A stretch of 64,000 nucleotides of DNA from contig SVES01000009.1 in NCBI GenBank assembly GCA_015057305.1, forward strand, positions 1-64,000. The letters are read 5' to 3'. Position numbers and translations under genes: made by a program. The stretch comes from Pseudobutyrivibrio ruminis. GTDB lineage: Bacteria; Bacillota; Clostridia; Lachnospirales; Lachnospiraceae. Each line of letters begins with the position of its first letter. Position 1 is the first letter of the stretch. Positions 35,002-43,620 of this stretch are shown one piece after another. Below the pieces are notes generated by a model. The model was not told where the DNA came from. It made no database searches and saw only the letters and a list, made by a program, of their open reading frames with translations.

Positions 35002-36141
35002 CTAACTAACCGCCTTGTTTCTTTCAGTGTAAACAACTGCAAGAATTTCTGCTACCGCTTGATAAAGTTCTGGCGGAATAACTTCATCTATCTCAACTGT
35101 AGCATATAATGCCCTGGCTAAAGGTTTATTCTCAACAATAGGAACATCGTTTTCCTTTGCCGCATCCTTTATCTTTTTGGCAAGATAATCCTCTCCCTTT
35201 GCCACCACTCTAGGTGCCTCATCCTTAGTGTTATCATAATGGATTGCCACTGCAATATGAGTAGGGTTGGTAATAACAACATCTGCCTGAGGTACATTTT
35301 GCATCATTCGACGCTGTGAGCTTTCCATCATCCTCTGACGTTGCTTTCCCTTGATTGTAGGATCTCCTTCTGTATTTTTATATTCATCCTTAACCTCTTG
35401 CTTTGTCATTTTCATATCATCCTTGAATTTCCATCTCTGATATGCATAATCAGCAAGGCCAAGAAAAATGTAAACAATACTAATTTTTATTCCAGTATCA
35501 ACAATAATTTCGAAAATTAAGCTAAGAGCCTGTCTTAAATTAATGTCATATAATATAAAAAGATTATTAGCCTGATTTTTAATATTAGTATACGCTATGA
35601 GGCAAACTAATGAAATCTTTGCTATAGCCAAAATCAAATTTACTAAAGATTGCTTAGAAAATATTCTTTTAAATCCATTGATTGGATTAAACTTCGATAA
35701 TTTAGGTTCTAGGGGTTTAAAGGTAGGTTGCCAACCAACCTGCACAAGATTTGCAACAAAATCAATTGTAAAACCGATAGCTAAAAAAGGTAGCAAAATA
35801 ACGAAGGATTTAAGAATAACACTCCTAAATATGCTGGTAAAAGCTTGTATAGTAAGCCCACCCTTCATTCCAGCTACATCAGGTATAATTTCATATATCC
35901 AGACAAATATTTCTTCTATCCTGATGCCTGCAAAGGATAAAAATATCCTTAGAGCCAGGAAAAAGCCTAAAAGAGAAAAACCATTGACCACCTCTTTACT
36001 TTTTGCAACTTTTCCTTCTTTTCTTGCATCAGAAAGCTTTTTGCTGGTAGGGTCTTCAGTCTTCTCTCCACCTTCTCCATCAGGGGCAAAGAATTGCAGA
36101 TTATATGGAATTATAACGTTTCTATTATTAGTATAATTCAT
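35002..36141 (-). CDS. flhB: Flagellar export switch protein FlhB
   Basis: Controls substrate change from rod/hook to filament export by self-cleavage. After an N-terminal cytosolic piece (GGEKTEDPTSKKLSDARKEG near residue 24) come four membrane helices, and the C-terminal domain carries the cleavage motif NPTH at 292-295. The N-terminus is about 20 residues longer than usual (MNYTNNRNVIIPYNLQFFA), matching other Clostridia. Length 379. It lies 3 bases after fliR and 25 before flhA. Confidence 0.96.
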   Translation of the reverse strand: MNYTNNRNVIIPYNLQFFAPDGEGGEKTEDPTSKKLSDARKEGKVAKSKEVVNGFSLLGFFLALRIFLSFAGIRIEEIFVWIYEIIPDVAGMKGGLTIQAFTSIFRSVILKSFVILLPFLAIGFTIDFVANLVQVGWQPTFKPLEPKLSKFNPINGFKRIFSKQSLVNLILAIAKISLVCLIAYTNIKNQANNLFILYDINLRQALSLIFEIIVDTGIKISIVYIFLGLADYAYQRWKFKDDMKMTKQEVKDEYKNTEGDPTIKGKQRQRMMESSQRRMMQNVPQADVVITNPTHIAVAIHYDNTKDEAPRVVAKGEDYLAKKIKDAAKENDVPIVENKPLARALYATVEIDEVIPPELYQAVAEILAVVYTERNKAVS

Positions 36142-36144
36142 ACA

Positions 36145-36924
36145 TCAATACATCCCCTGTAAGAATAGAGACAGCATCTTTTTCATTTCTTTAAAAATAA
36201 ATGTAGCAATATCTGGAAGCAAAAATACTGTCAAAAATAGTATAACAAATCCAACAATTATTTTTAATTGAGCTCCAACAGAAAACATATGTATCTGAGG
36301 TGCAACCTTTACCATAACGCCTAGAATAGCATTAAGTAACATAATAACCGCAAATACAGGAAGAGTAATTCTAAAACCGATAATAAAAATTTCTGAAACA
36401 AATGTAATGGTGGATGTCAAAAGAGAATCCCACCTAAAAATGGTACCACCTACTGGAATAAGTGTATAAGCATCACAGAAAGTCTTAAAAATGAATCTAT
36501 GCATTCCGGATAGAATCAGCAAAATCAATATAAAATAATTATAGAGCATACCTGTAATCGCAGTTTCTGTTCTAAGAGAAGGGTCATACTCCTGCGCCAT
36601 AGACAGACCGATGTTCATATCAATCATATTACCAGCAAGCAATATAATAAAATTACAACAGTAGGTTGAAAAACCAATAAGCAGTCCCGTAATTGCTTCT
36701 TTTACAACTAAAAAAGCATATCCTGTAACAGTAGAATAATTAAGGTCATTAAAATCAACAACGAAATACAAAAGCAGTGCTACAATGGCAGAAAATCCCA
36801 CCTTGACTCTAGCTGGTGTATTGCTGGTGTTGAAAAATGGTGCCACTACTACAAACATAGATATGCGGGTAAGGAGTAATAAATAATATTCAAAATTTTG
36901 TAAGGTAAAATCAACACTAAACAT
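36145..36924 (-). CDS. fliR: Flagellar export gate protein FliR
   Basis: One of the FliP/Q/R core gate proteins in the membrane of the basal body. The 259 residues contain about six hydrophobic helices with family-typical TNTPARVKVGFSAIVALL and DMNIGLSMAQEYDP. It lies eight bases after fliQ and three before flhB, in the conserved fliO-P-Q-R-flhB-flhA order. Confidence 0.95.
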   Translation of the reverse strand: MFSVDFTLQNFEYYLLLLTRISMFVVVAPFFNTSNTPARVKVGFSAIVALLLYFVVDFNDLNYSTVTGYAFLVVKEAITGLLIGFSTYCCNFIILLAGNMIDMNIGLSMAQEYDPSLRTETAITGMLYNYFILILLILSGMHRFIFKTFCDAYTLIPVGGTIFRWDSLLTSTITFVSEIFIIGFRITLPVFAVIMLLNAILGVMVKVAPQIHMFSVGAQLKIIVGFVILFLTVFLLPDIATFIFKEMKKMLSLFLQGMY

Positions 36925-36932
36925 CTATCATT

Positions 36933-37202
36933 CTAGCCTAAGTAAATAGAAAAATTTGCCCATAGCTCCGTAATATAATTAGTAAGAACTGTAAGCATCC
37001 ATGGACCAAAAAACATCAAAGCAGCAAAAACACCAACGATTTTAGGAATGAAGGTAAGTGTCTGCTCTTGGATAGATGTAACTGTTTGAAAGATACTGAT
37101 AACAAGACCAATTATAAGGGATACCAACAAAAGTGGTAATGAAGTAATCAATAGAATATATATACTATTTCTAATGATATCTAGTACCTGTCCTTCAGTC
37201 AT
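36933..37202 (-). CDS. fliQ: Flagellar export gate protein FliQ
   Basis: Small gate subunit with two membrane helices. The 89 residues include SLPLLLVSLIIGLVISIFQT and QEQTLTFIPKIVGVF, the FliQ signature, and end in ELWANFSIYLG. It lies 32 bases after fliP and 8 before fliR. Nothing is unusual. Confidence 0.96.
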   Translation of the reverse strand: MTEGQVLDIIRNSIYILLITSLPLLLVSLIIGLVISIFQTVTSIQEQTLTFIPKIVGVFAALMFFGPWMLTVLTNYITELWANFSIYLG

Positions 37203-37234
37203 AACTTATTTCTCTCCTTACTCTTTTATCAAAA

Positions 37235-38095
37235 TCAATAGAAAGTCTTTACTAGGCCACCGATAACAAGATTCCATCCATCTACCAATATAAATAACAA
37301 TATCTTAAATGGTAACGAAATGGTAGTAGGCGGAAGCATCATCATACCCATTGACATAAGTACAGACGCAACAACCATGTCTATAACAATGAATGGAACA
37401 TAAATTAGAAAGCCAATTATAAAGGCTGTCCTAAGCTCTGACAAAATAAATGATGGCACCAAAATTGTAAAAGGCACCGAATCAAAATCATCGTCCTCAT
37501 ATGTGACCCCTGAAATGTCGCAAAACAAATCCAAGTCCTTTGTTTGTGTTTGCCCATACATGAATTCTCTAACAGGTGCTATTGCATTATCAATAGCCTC
37601 CTCTTGAGTTATTTCACCAGCATCAAAAGGGTCAATTGCTTCTGTCTTAATTGTGGTTAAAACAGGCGACATAATAAATAATGTTAAAAACAACGCCAAC
37701 CCAATCAATATCTGATTTGGAGGCGCTGTATTAGTTCCTATAGCAGCGCGAACAAAATGTAACACTATGACGCATCTGGTAAAGGATGTTAGCATTATCA
37801 GAATTGATGGAGATAAAGTAATTATTGTAAGAACAAGCAACATTCTTAATGTTGCAGAGAAATTGCCATCATCACCATCAAAAGTCAGCGAAAAGCCTCC
37901 GTCACGATTTCCAACAACCTCATCCGAAGCATTAGGCGCATTTTCTGTAGCACCATACCCCTCATTACTTGCCCCATATTCCGTGCTATATTCAGTTGCA
38001 TATACAGTTTCGTAATCCACAAAAAGCGCATAAGTAATTACAGCTATTGCAAAAATCAAACTGCAAATAACATACGCCTTCTTAAACTTATTCAT
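37235..38095 (-). CDS. fliP: Flagellar export gate protein FliP
   Basis: Largest of the FliPQR gate proteins. A signal peptide is visible (CSLIFAIAVITYALFVD), followed by an acidic 60-residue extracytoplasmic part and four hydrophobic helices with TSFTRCVIVLHFVRAAIGT and GMMMLPPTTISLPFKI, both family signatures. Length 286, somewhat long because of the Gly/Glu/Asn-rich N-terminal segment. It follows fliO by 15 bases. Confidence 0.96.
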   Translation of the reverse strand: MNKFKKAYVICSLIFAIAVITYALFVDYETVYATEYSTEYGASNEGYGATENAPNASDEVVGNRDGGFSLTFDGDDGNFSATLRMLLVLTIITLSPSILIMLTSFTRCVIVLHFVRAAIGTNTAPPNQILIGLALFLTLFIMSPVLTTIKTEAIDPFDAGEITQEEAIDNAIAPVREFMYGQTQTKDLDLFCDISGVTYEDDDFDSVPFTILVPSFILSELRTAFIIGFLIYVPFIVIDMVVASVLMSMGMMMLPPTTISLPFKILLFILVDGWNLVIGGLVKTFY

Positions 38096-38110
38096 AACAT
38101 TCTAGAGCCC

Positions 38111-38479
38111 TTAGTTATTATCTTTCTTAGTAAGCTTTTCTAAAATTGATTTAAAATCAATAGAACCTTGTATCGAATTGTCACCAACTTCAATTTCTTT
38201 GAGCTGAGATGAGGATAACTCTCCTAGTAAAGTAACTTCGTCCTTGCCTATTGCAATGACAAAATATTTATCCTCACCAGCTCGTATAATTTGAATGTAT
38301 TTATTATTAGAAAGTCTAATAGCCTCGATAATCTCAAGATTTCTATTGAGTCCCTGAGTCTTTTGGTAGCCAGCAATCCACTTAGTAACAAAAGCAGTAA
38401 GCGCAAGAATACCAACAAATACAACCAGGGCGAAAATCAATTGAAAAAAGCTCTCTCCCGCTGACGAAAGCAAAACCAC
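38111..38479 (-). CDS. fliO: Flagellar biosynthesis protein FliO
   Basis: Membrane chaperone that helps FliP assemble. The 122 residues have one helix near the N-terminus (FQLIFALVVFVGILALTAF) and a small cytosolic domain with GLNRNLEIIEAIRLSNNKYI and YFVIAIGKDEVTLLGEL. Start is GTG overlapping the cheY stop by one base (TAGTG). FliO is poorly conserved, but the place before fliP and the fold pattern support the call. Confidence 0.88.
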   Translation of the reverse strand: MVLLSSAGESFFQLIFALVVFVGILALTAFVTKWIAGYQKTQGLNRNLEIIEAIRLSNNKYIQIIRAGEDKYFVIAIGKDEVTLLGELSSSQLKEIEVGDNSIQGSIDFKSILEKLTKKDNN

Positions 38480-38841
38480 TATCCTATAACCTTCTTTACA
38501 GCCTCAAGTACACGCTCAGCCTGGAATGGCTTAACGATGAAATCCTTTGCTCCTGACTGAATAGCTTCGATAACCATTGCCTGCTGTCCCATAGCAGAAC
38601 ACATAATTACACATGCATTAGGATCTTTTTCCTTGATAGCCTTAAGAGCTCCAATACCGTCCATTTCAGGCATTGTAATATCAAGAAGAACAAGATCAGG
38701 AGAAAGCTCAGAATATTTATCAACAGCAATTTTGCCATTTTCAGCCTCTCCTACTACATTGTAGCCATTTTTTGTGAGAATGTCCTTAATCATCATTCTC
38801 ATAAATGCTGCATCATCACAAATTAAAATGTTTTTTGCCAT
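38479..38841 (-). CDS. cheY: Chemotaxis response regulator CheY
   Basis: Phosphorylated by CheA, it binds the switch at FliM/FliY to change motor behaviour. The 120-residue receiver has the acidic pocket near residue 9 (ILICDDAAF), phosphorylated Asp54 in LLDITMPEMDG, the switch serine in MCSAMGQQ and Lys in IVKPFQ. It lies between fliY and fliO, as in B. subtilis, and overlaps the fliO start by one base. Confidence 0.96.
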   Translation of the reverse strand: MAKNILICDDAAFMRMMIKDILTKNGYNVVGEAENGKIAVDKYSELSPDLVLLDITMPEMDGIGALKAIKEKDPNACVIMCSAMGQQAMVIEAIQSGAKDFIVKPFQAERVLEAVKKVIG

Positions 38842-38866
38842 GTCTTCATCTCCTTAAATTTATTAT

Positions 38867-40069
38867 TTACTCTTTGATAATTTCAGTAATTCGTACACCA
38901 AAAGACTCCTCGATAACTACTACCTCGCCTTTTGCCACGTACTTCCCGTTCACAAGTACATCTATTGGTTCACCGGCTATTTTATTTAGCTCGATGATGG
39001 TACCAGGTGCAAAATCCAAAATGTCTTGGATTGTTTTATTGGTACGACCTAATTCTACTGTAACTTCAAGAGGTACGTCAAGAATTAAGTCTATGTTCTC
39101 CTGTGGAAACTGCGCTGCAAAGCCAGGTCCAAAAGGAGTAAACTGTGCTGGCTGGACATTTATCTGCTGTTGTGGCGGATACATGTAGCCAGGCATCATC
39201 ATAGGCTGACCCTGCGGCATTTGTCCTGCCATCATATTTGGATCCATTGCAGGTTGCATTGGAGGCGGAGCCGCCGCAGCCTGTGGAGCCGGTCCAGGTC
39301 CTGATGGAGTAGCCTCTGGCGTAGGTGCCGCAGGGGCTGAATCAAATGCACCATCATCAACCGTTGATTTTGAATCGGATTCCATATTGTTCAGTACGGA
39401 ACCGCACATTTCTTTAGCAAGGGAAATTGGATATAACTGCATCATCTCGCTATCTACGAGAGTTCCAATTTCCATCTTGAAGGCAATCCTAACAAAATTG
39501 CTCTTCAAGAATTCATCTATTTCTCCTGCATCTATGGTAGCCATATCGGTAAGTGTCGCCGTTGGTGGAGAAATATCTACCATTTTATTAAGCATAGATG
39601 AAAGGGATGTAGCGCTTGCTCCCATCATCTGATTCATAGCTTCTGAAATAGCTGAAAGGTGGAGGTCTGATATTTCACCATCGATGTTTGTTCCATCGCC
39701 ACCCATCATAAGGTCTGTAATAACCTTTACATCATCCTCTTTAAGTACAAGGATATTTGAGCCATCTAAGCCCTTTGTATAACCAATTCTAACTACAACA
39801 CATGAGCTGTCGTAACTAGCTGCAAGATCATCCCAGTTTGTTTCTGAAACAACCGGTGTTGATATTTCTACCTTTTGATTAACCAGTGAGAAAAGCGTTG
39901 TAGCTGCACTACCCATGCTTATATTGGCAACCTCGCCAATAGTATCTATTTCTTGTTCGGAAAGTTCTCCCCCGCCTCCTCCTGAGGCTGGTTCACCAGC
40001 TGGTGCATCGGGGATGCCACCACTAAGTAGTGCATTTATCTCATCCTGTGATAATACACCATCGCCCAT
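38867..40069 (-). CDS. fliY: Flagellar switch phosphatase FliY (FliN-type C-ring protein)
   Basis: C-ring protein that also dephosphorylates CheY-P. A CheY-binding-like start VLSQDEINALLSGG is followed by a CheC-like domain with two active-site helices (EVANISMGSAATT, AISEAMNQMMGASA). A Pro/Met/Gln-rich linker follows (QPAMDPNMMAGQMPQGQ type), then a C-terminal FliN domain (LDVPLEVTVELGRTNKTI). At 400 residues it is standard FliY. An AGGAGC site lies upstream; the stop of fliM is one base before the ribosome binding region. Confidence 0.96.
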   Translation of the reverse strand: MGDGVLSQDEINALLSGGIPDAPAGEPASGGGGGELSEQEIDTIGEVANISMGSAATTLFSLVNQKVEISTPVVSETNWDDLAASYDSSCVVVRIGYTKGLDGSNILVLKEDDVKVITDLMMGGDGTNIDGEISDLHLSAISEAMNQMMGASATSLSSMLNKMVDISPPTATLTDMATIDAGEIDEFLKSNFVRIAFKMEIGTLVDSEMMQLYPISLAKEMCGSVLNNMESDSKSTVDDGAFDSAPAAPTPEATPSGPGPAPQAAAAPPPMQPAMDPNMMAGQMPQGQPMMMPGYMYPPQQQINVQPAQFTPFGPGFAAQFPQENIDLILDVPLEVTVELGRTNKTIQDILDFAPGTIIELNKIAGEPIDVLVNGKYVAKGEVVVIEESFGVRITEIIKE

Positions 40070-40070
40070 T

Positions 40071-41051
40071 CTACTGCTCCTCCCTTATTATTTGTGTCAC
40101 TCTAACTGCGTAATCTTTTCCTGATGCTCCTGGAAGGGCCTGAAATTTTTTTATATCTCCCACGAAAACATCTAGTTCTTGATCCACCTTGGTATCAAGT
40201 CTTACTATATCTCCAACCTGAAGCTGTGAAAAATCTGCAACTGTAATTGTGCTGTTACCTAAAACCGCTGTAACAGGTATTTTGGCATGTGCTATTAATG
40301 CCTCCACAGTATCGGTGTAATCTTCTCCTGCCTTTTCCTTTTGACTACTATACCAGAACTTTGTGTTTAATTTGTCCATAACTGGCTCTAAAGTAATAAA
40401 AGGTAAACAAATATTCATAAGGCCTTCTACATCACCAATCTTTATATTGACAGTGACAATAGCTATCATTTCAGAAGGGGAAATAATCTGAGCGAACTGT
40501 GAGTTGGTCTCAATTCGTTCAAGTCTTGGGTGTACATCCAAAACATTTTCCCATGGCTCTCTAAGAAGCTCTACACAGGAAGTCATGACCCTTTCTATTA
40601 AAAGTAGCTCTATTTCTGAAAAATCTCTAATCTTGTCTAAAGGTTCACCCTCGCCGCCAAGCATTCTATCTACCATAGCAAAGCCAAGATTAGACGCCAT
40701 CTCAACGATTATATTTCCTTCAAGAGGAGCAAAATCCACAACTCCCAGTAATACTGGATTGGAAAGTGAATTAGAAAACTCCATGTAAGTAACTGCTTCT
40801 GAATTCATTACTTCAACTTGAATATTCTTTCTGAGAAAAATAGGCAAGTTAGTTGAAAGCAATCTACCATAGTGTTCAAATATAATCTCCATAGTTCGAA
40901 GGTGTTCCTTCGAAAACTTGGATGGTCTGGCAAAATCATAGTTCTTTACTGGCTTTTCTTTGTTGTTCTTAATCTCCTCTGCATCTAATTCACCGCTGGT
41001 TAATGCATTTAAGAGATTATCTATTTCGTTTTGTGAAAGAACGTCACCCAA
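40071..41051 (-). CDS. fliM: Flagellar motor switch protein FliM
   Basis: C-ring protein that receives CheY-P. The N-terminal CheY-P docking peptide VLSQNEIDNLLNALTSG is intact, followed by the CheC-like middle domain and a C-terminal FliN-like domain. 326 residues. The start is TTG with GAGG five bases upstream; no better start is visible. It lies 42 bases after fliL and one base before fliY. Confidence 0.95.
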   Translation of the reverse strand: MGDVLSQNEIDNLLNALTSGELDAEEIKNNKEKPVKNYDFARPSKFSKEHLRTMEIIFEHYGRLLSTNLPIFLRKNIQVEVMNSEAVTYMEFSNSLSNPVLLGVVDFAPLEGNIIVEMASNLGFAMVDRMLGGEGEPLDKIRDFSEIELLLIERVMTSCVELLREPWENVLDVHPRLERIETNSQFAQIISPSEMIAIVTVNIKIGDVEGLMNICLPFITLEPVMDKLNTKFWYSSQKEKAGEDYTDTVEALIAHAKIPVTAVLGNSTITVADFSQLQVGDIVRLDTKVDQELDVFVGDIKKFQALPGASGKDYAVRVTQIIREEQ

Positions 41052-41093
41052 TGTTTCCTCACCACCATTCGTCCCTAAAATCTAAACCAAATG

Positions 41094-41621
41094 TCACTGG
41101 TAAGTGGCACTTGAGAAATTGACTCTGACAATAAACGAAGATTTAAACAGTCCCTGGAGGGCCTCAAGAATTTCTTCTTTTACTGCTTCCTCATCATTTC
41201 TCATATCCTCAATTGTATGAGATGAAATAACTGTTTTAATTGTATCATTTATTATGTTATCTTGCGCTGATAAATCACCAGCGCCATCTCCAAATGTTGC
41301 AAAATCCTCATTGGTCGTATCAAGAGACAATGAAATGCCAAGAACTGCATAATGCAGGGTTCCATCACCACTATCGGCCAAATTAATGGTTTGTGTCTCG
41401 CCACCATTTACAGCGTAATCCTTCATATCCGCCACATTAACAGATAACGAACCAGCTGTATCGCCAGCAACTAAATCCAAGTCGATTGCAGAACAAACCT
41501 TAGTGATAAGTTCATTTGCCTTTTGCGTCTCAGGTATAATCGTAATTGTAAGAACTGCTGTAAGAACAAGATTAACAACCACCAATGCCAGGATAACCAC
41601 TGTAATCAAATTCTTTTTCAT
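41094..41621 (-). CDS. fliL: Flagellar basal body-associated protein FliL
   Basis: Single-span protein around the stator that supports torque at high load. One N-terminal helix (TVVILALVVVNLVLTAVLTI) is followed by an extracytoplasmic domain ending in SSHTIEDMRNDEEAVKEEI and ALQGLFKSSFIVRVNF, the FliL C-terminal pattern. The 175 residues are normal. It lies 12 bases after motB. Confidence 0.88.
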   Translation of the reverse strand: MKKNLITVVILALVVVNLVLTAVLTITIIPETQKANELITKVCSAIDLDLVAGDTAGSLSVNVADMKDYAVNGGETQTINLADSGDGTLHYAVLGISLSLDTTNEDFATFGDGAGDLSAQDNIINDTIKTVISSHTIEDMRNDEEAVKEEILEALQGLFKSSFIVRVNFSSATYQ

Positions 41622-41633
41622 ATTTTACCTTTC

Positions 41634-42542
41634 TTATTCACCCTCTTCTACATTTGATGAATATGAGTTATAAATTTTAATTTCCACACGTCTGTTTAAC
41701 GCACGACCTTCAGCTGTGCTATTATCAGCAATCGGAACATATTCTCCTCTACCAGCTGATTTAATATATGCTGGATTAAGGCTTGTAACACTTCTGATTT
41801 CCTCAGCAACATATAAGGCTCTGTACATAGAGAGAACATCATTATTTTCGTATGTCCCAGAGGACATAGGCACATTATCAGTATGACCTTCAATCTCGAT
41901 AATATTATTGTTGTATTCTTCTAATATTTTAGCCAAATTATCAACAATACCAACAGCATCCTCTGTCAGAACTGCTTTTCCAGAGTCAAATAACAAGGCT
42001 CCGTTTATTCTAATCAAAACATAGTTTGCATTGAATTCTACTTCTACCTGGTCTTGCAAGCCGTATTCCACAAGCTTGCTTTCAACAGCTTCTGCTATAG
42101 CTTCACTTTCATTTGCACCAGCTTCTTCTAAAGCTTCTTGAGCTTCCTCTACAGAAACACCATTAGCGCTTTCTTGGCCCTCATTTGTGGCAGAGCCATC
42201 CTCTTGCATTTCGCCCTCATTTTGAGTGTCAGTAGCTCCCTCTTTTTCATACTGTTCATCATCACCATCATGAACACTGTTAAAATAATCATCAAACATT
42301 TCCAACTGGCTGATACCAGAAGAAATCATCTGACCTTCGCCAATTGAGGTGCCGCCCTGAGAAAAAATACTAAAACTTGACTGAATACTTGCTATAACCT
42401 CTTGGAACTTTTCTGTATCGGTACTACTCATAGAGAAAAGCAAAACGAAGAAGCACAAAAGCAAGTTCATCAAATCCGAGAAGGTGGCCATCCAGGCAGG
42501 AGAACCAGCAGGAGCTTCCTCTTGTTTTGGCTTCTTTGCCAT
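41634..42542 (-). CDS. motB: Flagellar stator protein MotB
   Basis: Proton-conducting stator subunit anchored to peptidoglycan. The essential Asp23 lies in FSDLMNLLLCFFVLLFSMS at the start of the single helix. A long acidic linker (about 95-140, DTQNEGEMQEDGSATNEGQE type) precedes the OmpA-like domain with EIEGHTDNVPMSS and NRRVEIKI. Length 302. The ATG overlaps the motA stop by one base. The Asp is consistent with H+ use, but Na+ cannot be excluded. Confidence 0.95.
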   Translation of the reverse strand: MAKKPKQEEAPAGSPAWMATFSDLMNLLLCFFVLLFSMSSTDTEKFQEVIASIQSSFSIFSQGGTSIGEGQMISSGISQLEMFDDYFNSVHDGDDEQYEKEGATDTQNEGEMQEDGSATNEGQESANGVSVEEAQEALEEAGANESEAIAEAVESKLVEYGLQDQVEVEFNANYVLIRINGALLFDSGKAVLTEDAVGIVDNLAKILEEYNNNIIEIEGHTDNVPMSSGTYENNDVLSMYRALYVAEEIRSVTSLNPAYIKSAGRGEYVPIADNSTAEGRALNRRVEIKIYNSYSSNVEEGE

Positions 42543-43348
42543 TAGCCTTCACCTCCCCCGCCTTCGCCAATTGCTTCACGAGCAGATGGTGGCAAGAAGG
42601 ATTTAAGTTTTTCTTCTATAACACGTGGATTTTCTCCAGCCTGTATTGAAAGCAAGCCCTCCACAGTAATACTCTTTGACATAACCTCAAGTCCACTGTT
42701 AATACCTAGCTTATTGCCAATAGGACCTGTGAGCCAGTTGGCGATTAGGGAGCCATAAAGTGTAGTAAGCAAAGCAACCGCCATATTAGGTCCGATTGTA
42801 GATGCATCCTCAAGGTTCTTTAACATGTTAACGAGACCAACAAGGGTTCCAATCATTCCCCAGGCAGGTCCCATTTCACCCCATTTTGACCAGAAATTAA
42901 TAGCAGTTTTATGTCTGGCCTCCATGTTGTCCAAATCAGTTTCAAGAATGGCTCTAACCAATTCCGGATCAGTACCATCAACAACAAGGTTAATTCCCTT
43001 CTTCAGGAAATCATCCTCAATACTATGTGAAGCTTCTTCTAGGGCTAAAATACCCTCTTTTCTGGATATATTTGCCAGATTGATAATCTGTGCAATACTA
43101 TCAGCTGGGCTGACAACCTTTGGCTCATTAATGGCAAGTGTAATACTTTTAAGTCCTCCTATAAAGTCTGCCATTTTATTACATGCTAAACATGATGAAA
43201 GGGAGCCCCCGATAGTGATAATAACAGATGGAACATCTATGAAGTTTGCCATTGCGGCTACACCACCGGATGAAACGATTCCAAAGATAACCATTACAAC
43301 ACCCAGCACTAAACCAGCCAAAGAAGCTATATCCAAAGCGATCACCAC
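42542..43348 (-). CDS. motA: Flagellar stator protein MotA
   Basis: Four-span partner of MotB that generates torque against FliG. The 268 residues have helices 1-2 near the start (LAGLVLGVVMVIFGIV), the cytosolic loop with PELVRAILETDLDNMEARH, and helices 3-4 (GPAWGMIGTLVGLVNML and MAVALLTTLYGSLIANW). The start is GTG followed by a second GTG; GGGGTGG lies upstream. First gene of the second motility unit, with a sigma-A promoter about 90 bases upstream. Confidence 0.95.
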   Translation of the reverse strand: MVIALDIASLAGLVLGVVMVIFGIVSSGGVAAMANFIDVPSVIITIGGSLSSCLACNKMADFIGGLKSITLAINEPKVVSPADSIAQIINLANISRKEGILALEEASHSIEDDFLKKGINLVVDGTDPELVRAILETDLDNMEARHKTAINFWSKWGEMGPAWGMIGTLVGLVNMLKNLEDASTIGPNMAVALLTTLYGSLIANWLTGPIGNKLGINSGLEVMSKSITVEGLLSIQAGENPRVIEEKLKSFLPPSAREAIGEGGGGEG

Positions 43349-43365
43349 CCCGTCTTTTGTTAATA

Positions 43366-43425
43366 AAATCTAGTAAAAGTAAAAGAATTACGCGTTTTAA
43401 CTTTTGTGTATATTTTACTAGATTT
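43366..43425. repeat. 13-bp perfect dyad spanning the motA promoter
   Basis: AAATCTAGTAAAA (43366-43378) is exactly the reverse complement of TTTTACTAGATTT (43413-43425), with 34 bases between. The right arm contains the motA -10 element and lies mostly upstream of the expected transcription start, so a hairpin in the RNA is unlikely; a DNA operator is the simpler reading. Confidence 0.75.
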
Positions 43426-43440
43426 ATAAATTAATGTCTA
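43412..43440 (-). promoter_or_regulatory. Sigma-A promoter for motA and the second motility unit
   Basis: Minus strand TAGACA (43440-43435), a 17-base spacer and TAAAAT (43417-43412), each 5 of 6 to consensus. It lies downstream of the flgE terminator and would make the motA-to-22150 unit independent of flgB-flgE transcription. Confidence 0.75.
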
Positions 43441-43534
43441 CTTTTATAAGTAAAATCGTCTCATATTATTGTGTTTTTTCCATGTCCAAACCACAAAATA
43501 TAGAATATTCACAAAAAGTTTAAAATTTAAGTAT

Positions 43535-43598
43535 CGAAAAAATAGCTAGGGCGTTACGGTAACAAGCCAAATATTTCGCTTGCTACCTACGCCCTAGC
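43535..43598 (-). terminator. Strong terminator after flgE
   Basis: Minus strand GCTAGGGCGT (43598-43589) pairs perfectly with ACGCCCTAGC (43554-43545), and an inner GGTAGCAAGC/GCTTGTTACC adds ten more pairs with one G-U. A T-rich tail (TATTTTTTC) follows. It begins 22 bases after the flgE stop and ends the flgB-flgE unit. Confidence 0.92.
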
Positions 43599-43620
43599 AA
43601 AACCATTACTATGCTAATAA

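Noticed and set aside
35597-36136. Plus-strand open frame of 179 codons opposite flhB
   Set aside because: Antisense to flhB, whose own sequence is strongly conserved; no start signals.
42825-43373. Long open frame (182 codons) on the plus strand opposite motA
   Set aside because: Lies wholly antisense to a well-conserved gene, has no ribosome binding site, and the residues are a shadow composition.
43545-43598. Cyclic di-GMP (GEMM) riboswitch between flgE and motA
   Set aside because: GGTAGCAAGC and GTTACCG recall the GEMM tail, but the conserved core elements are absent and the fold is fully explained as a terminator.
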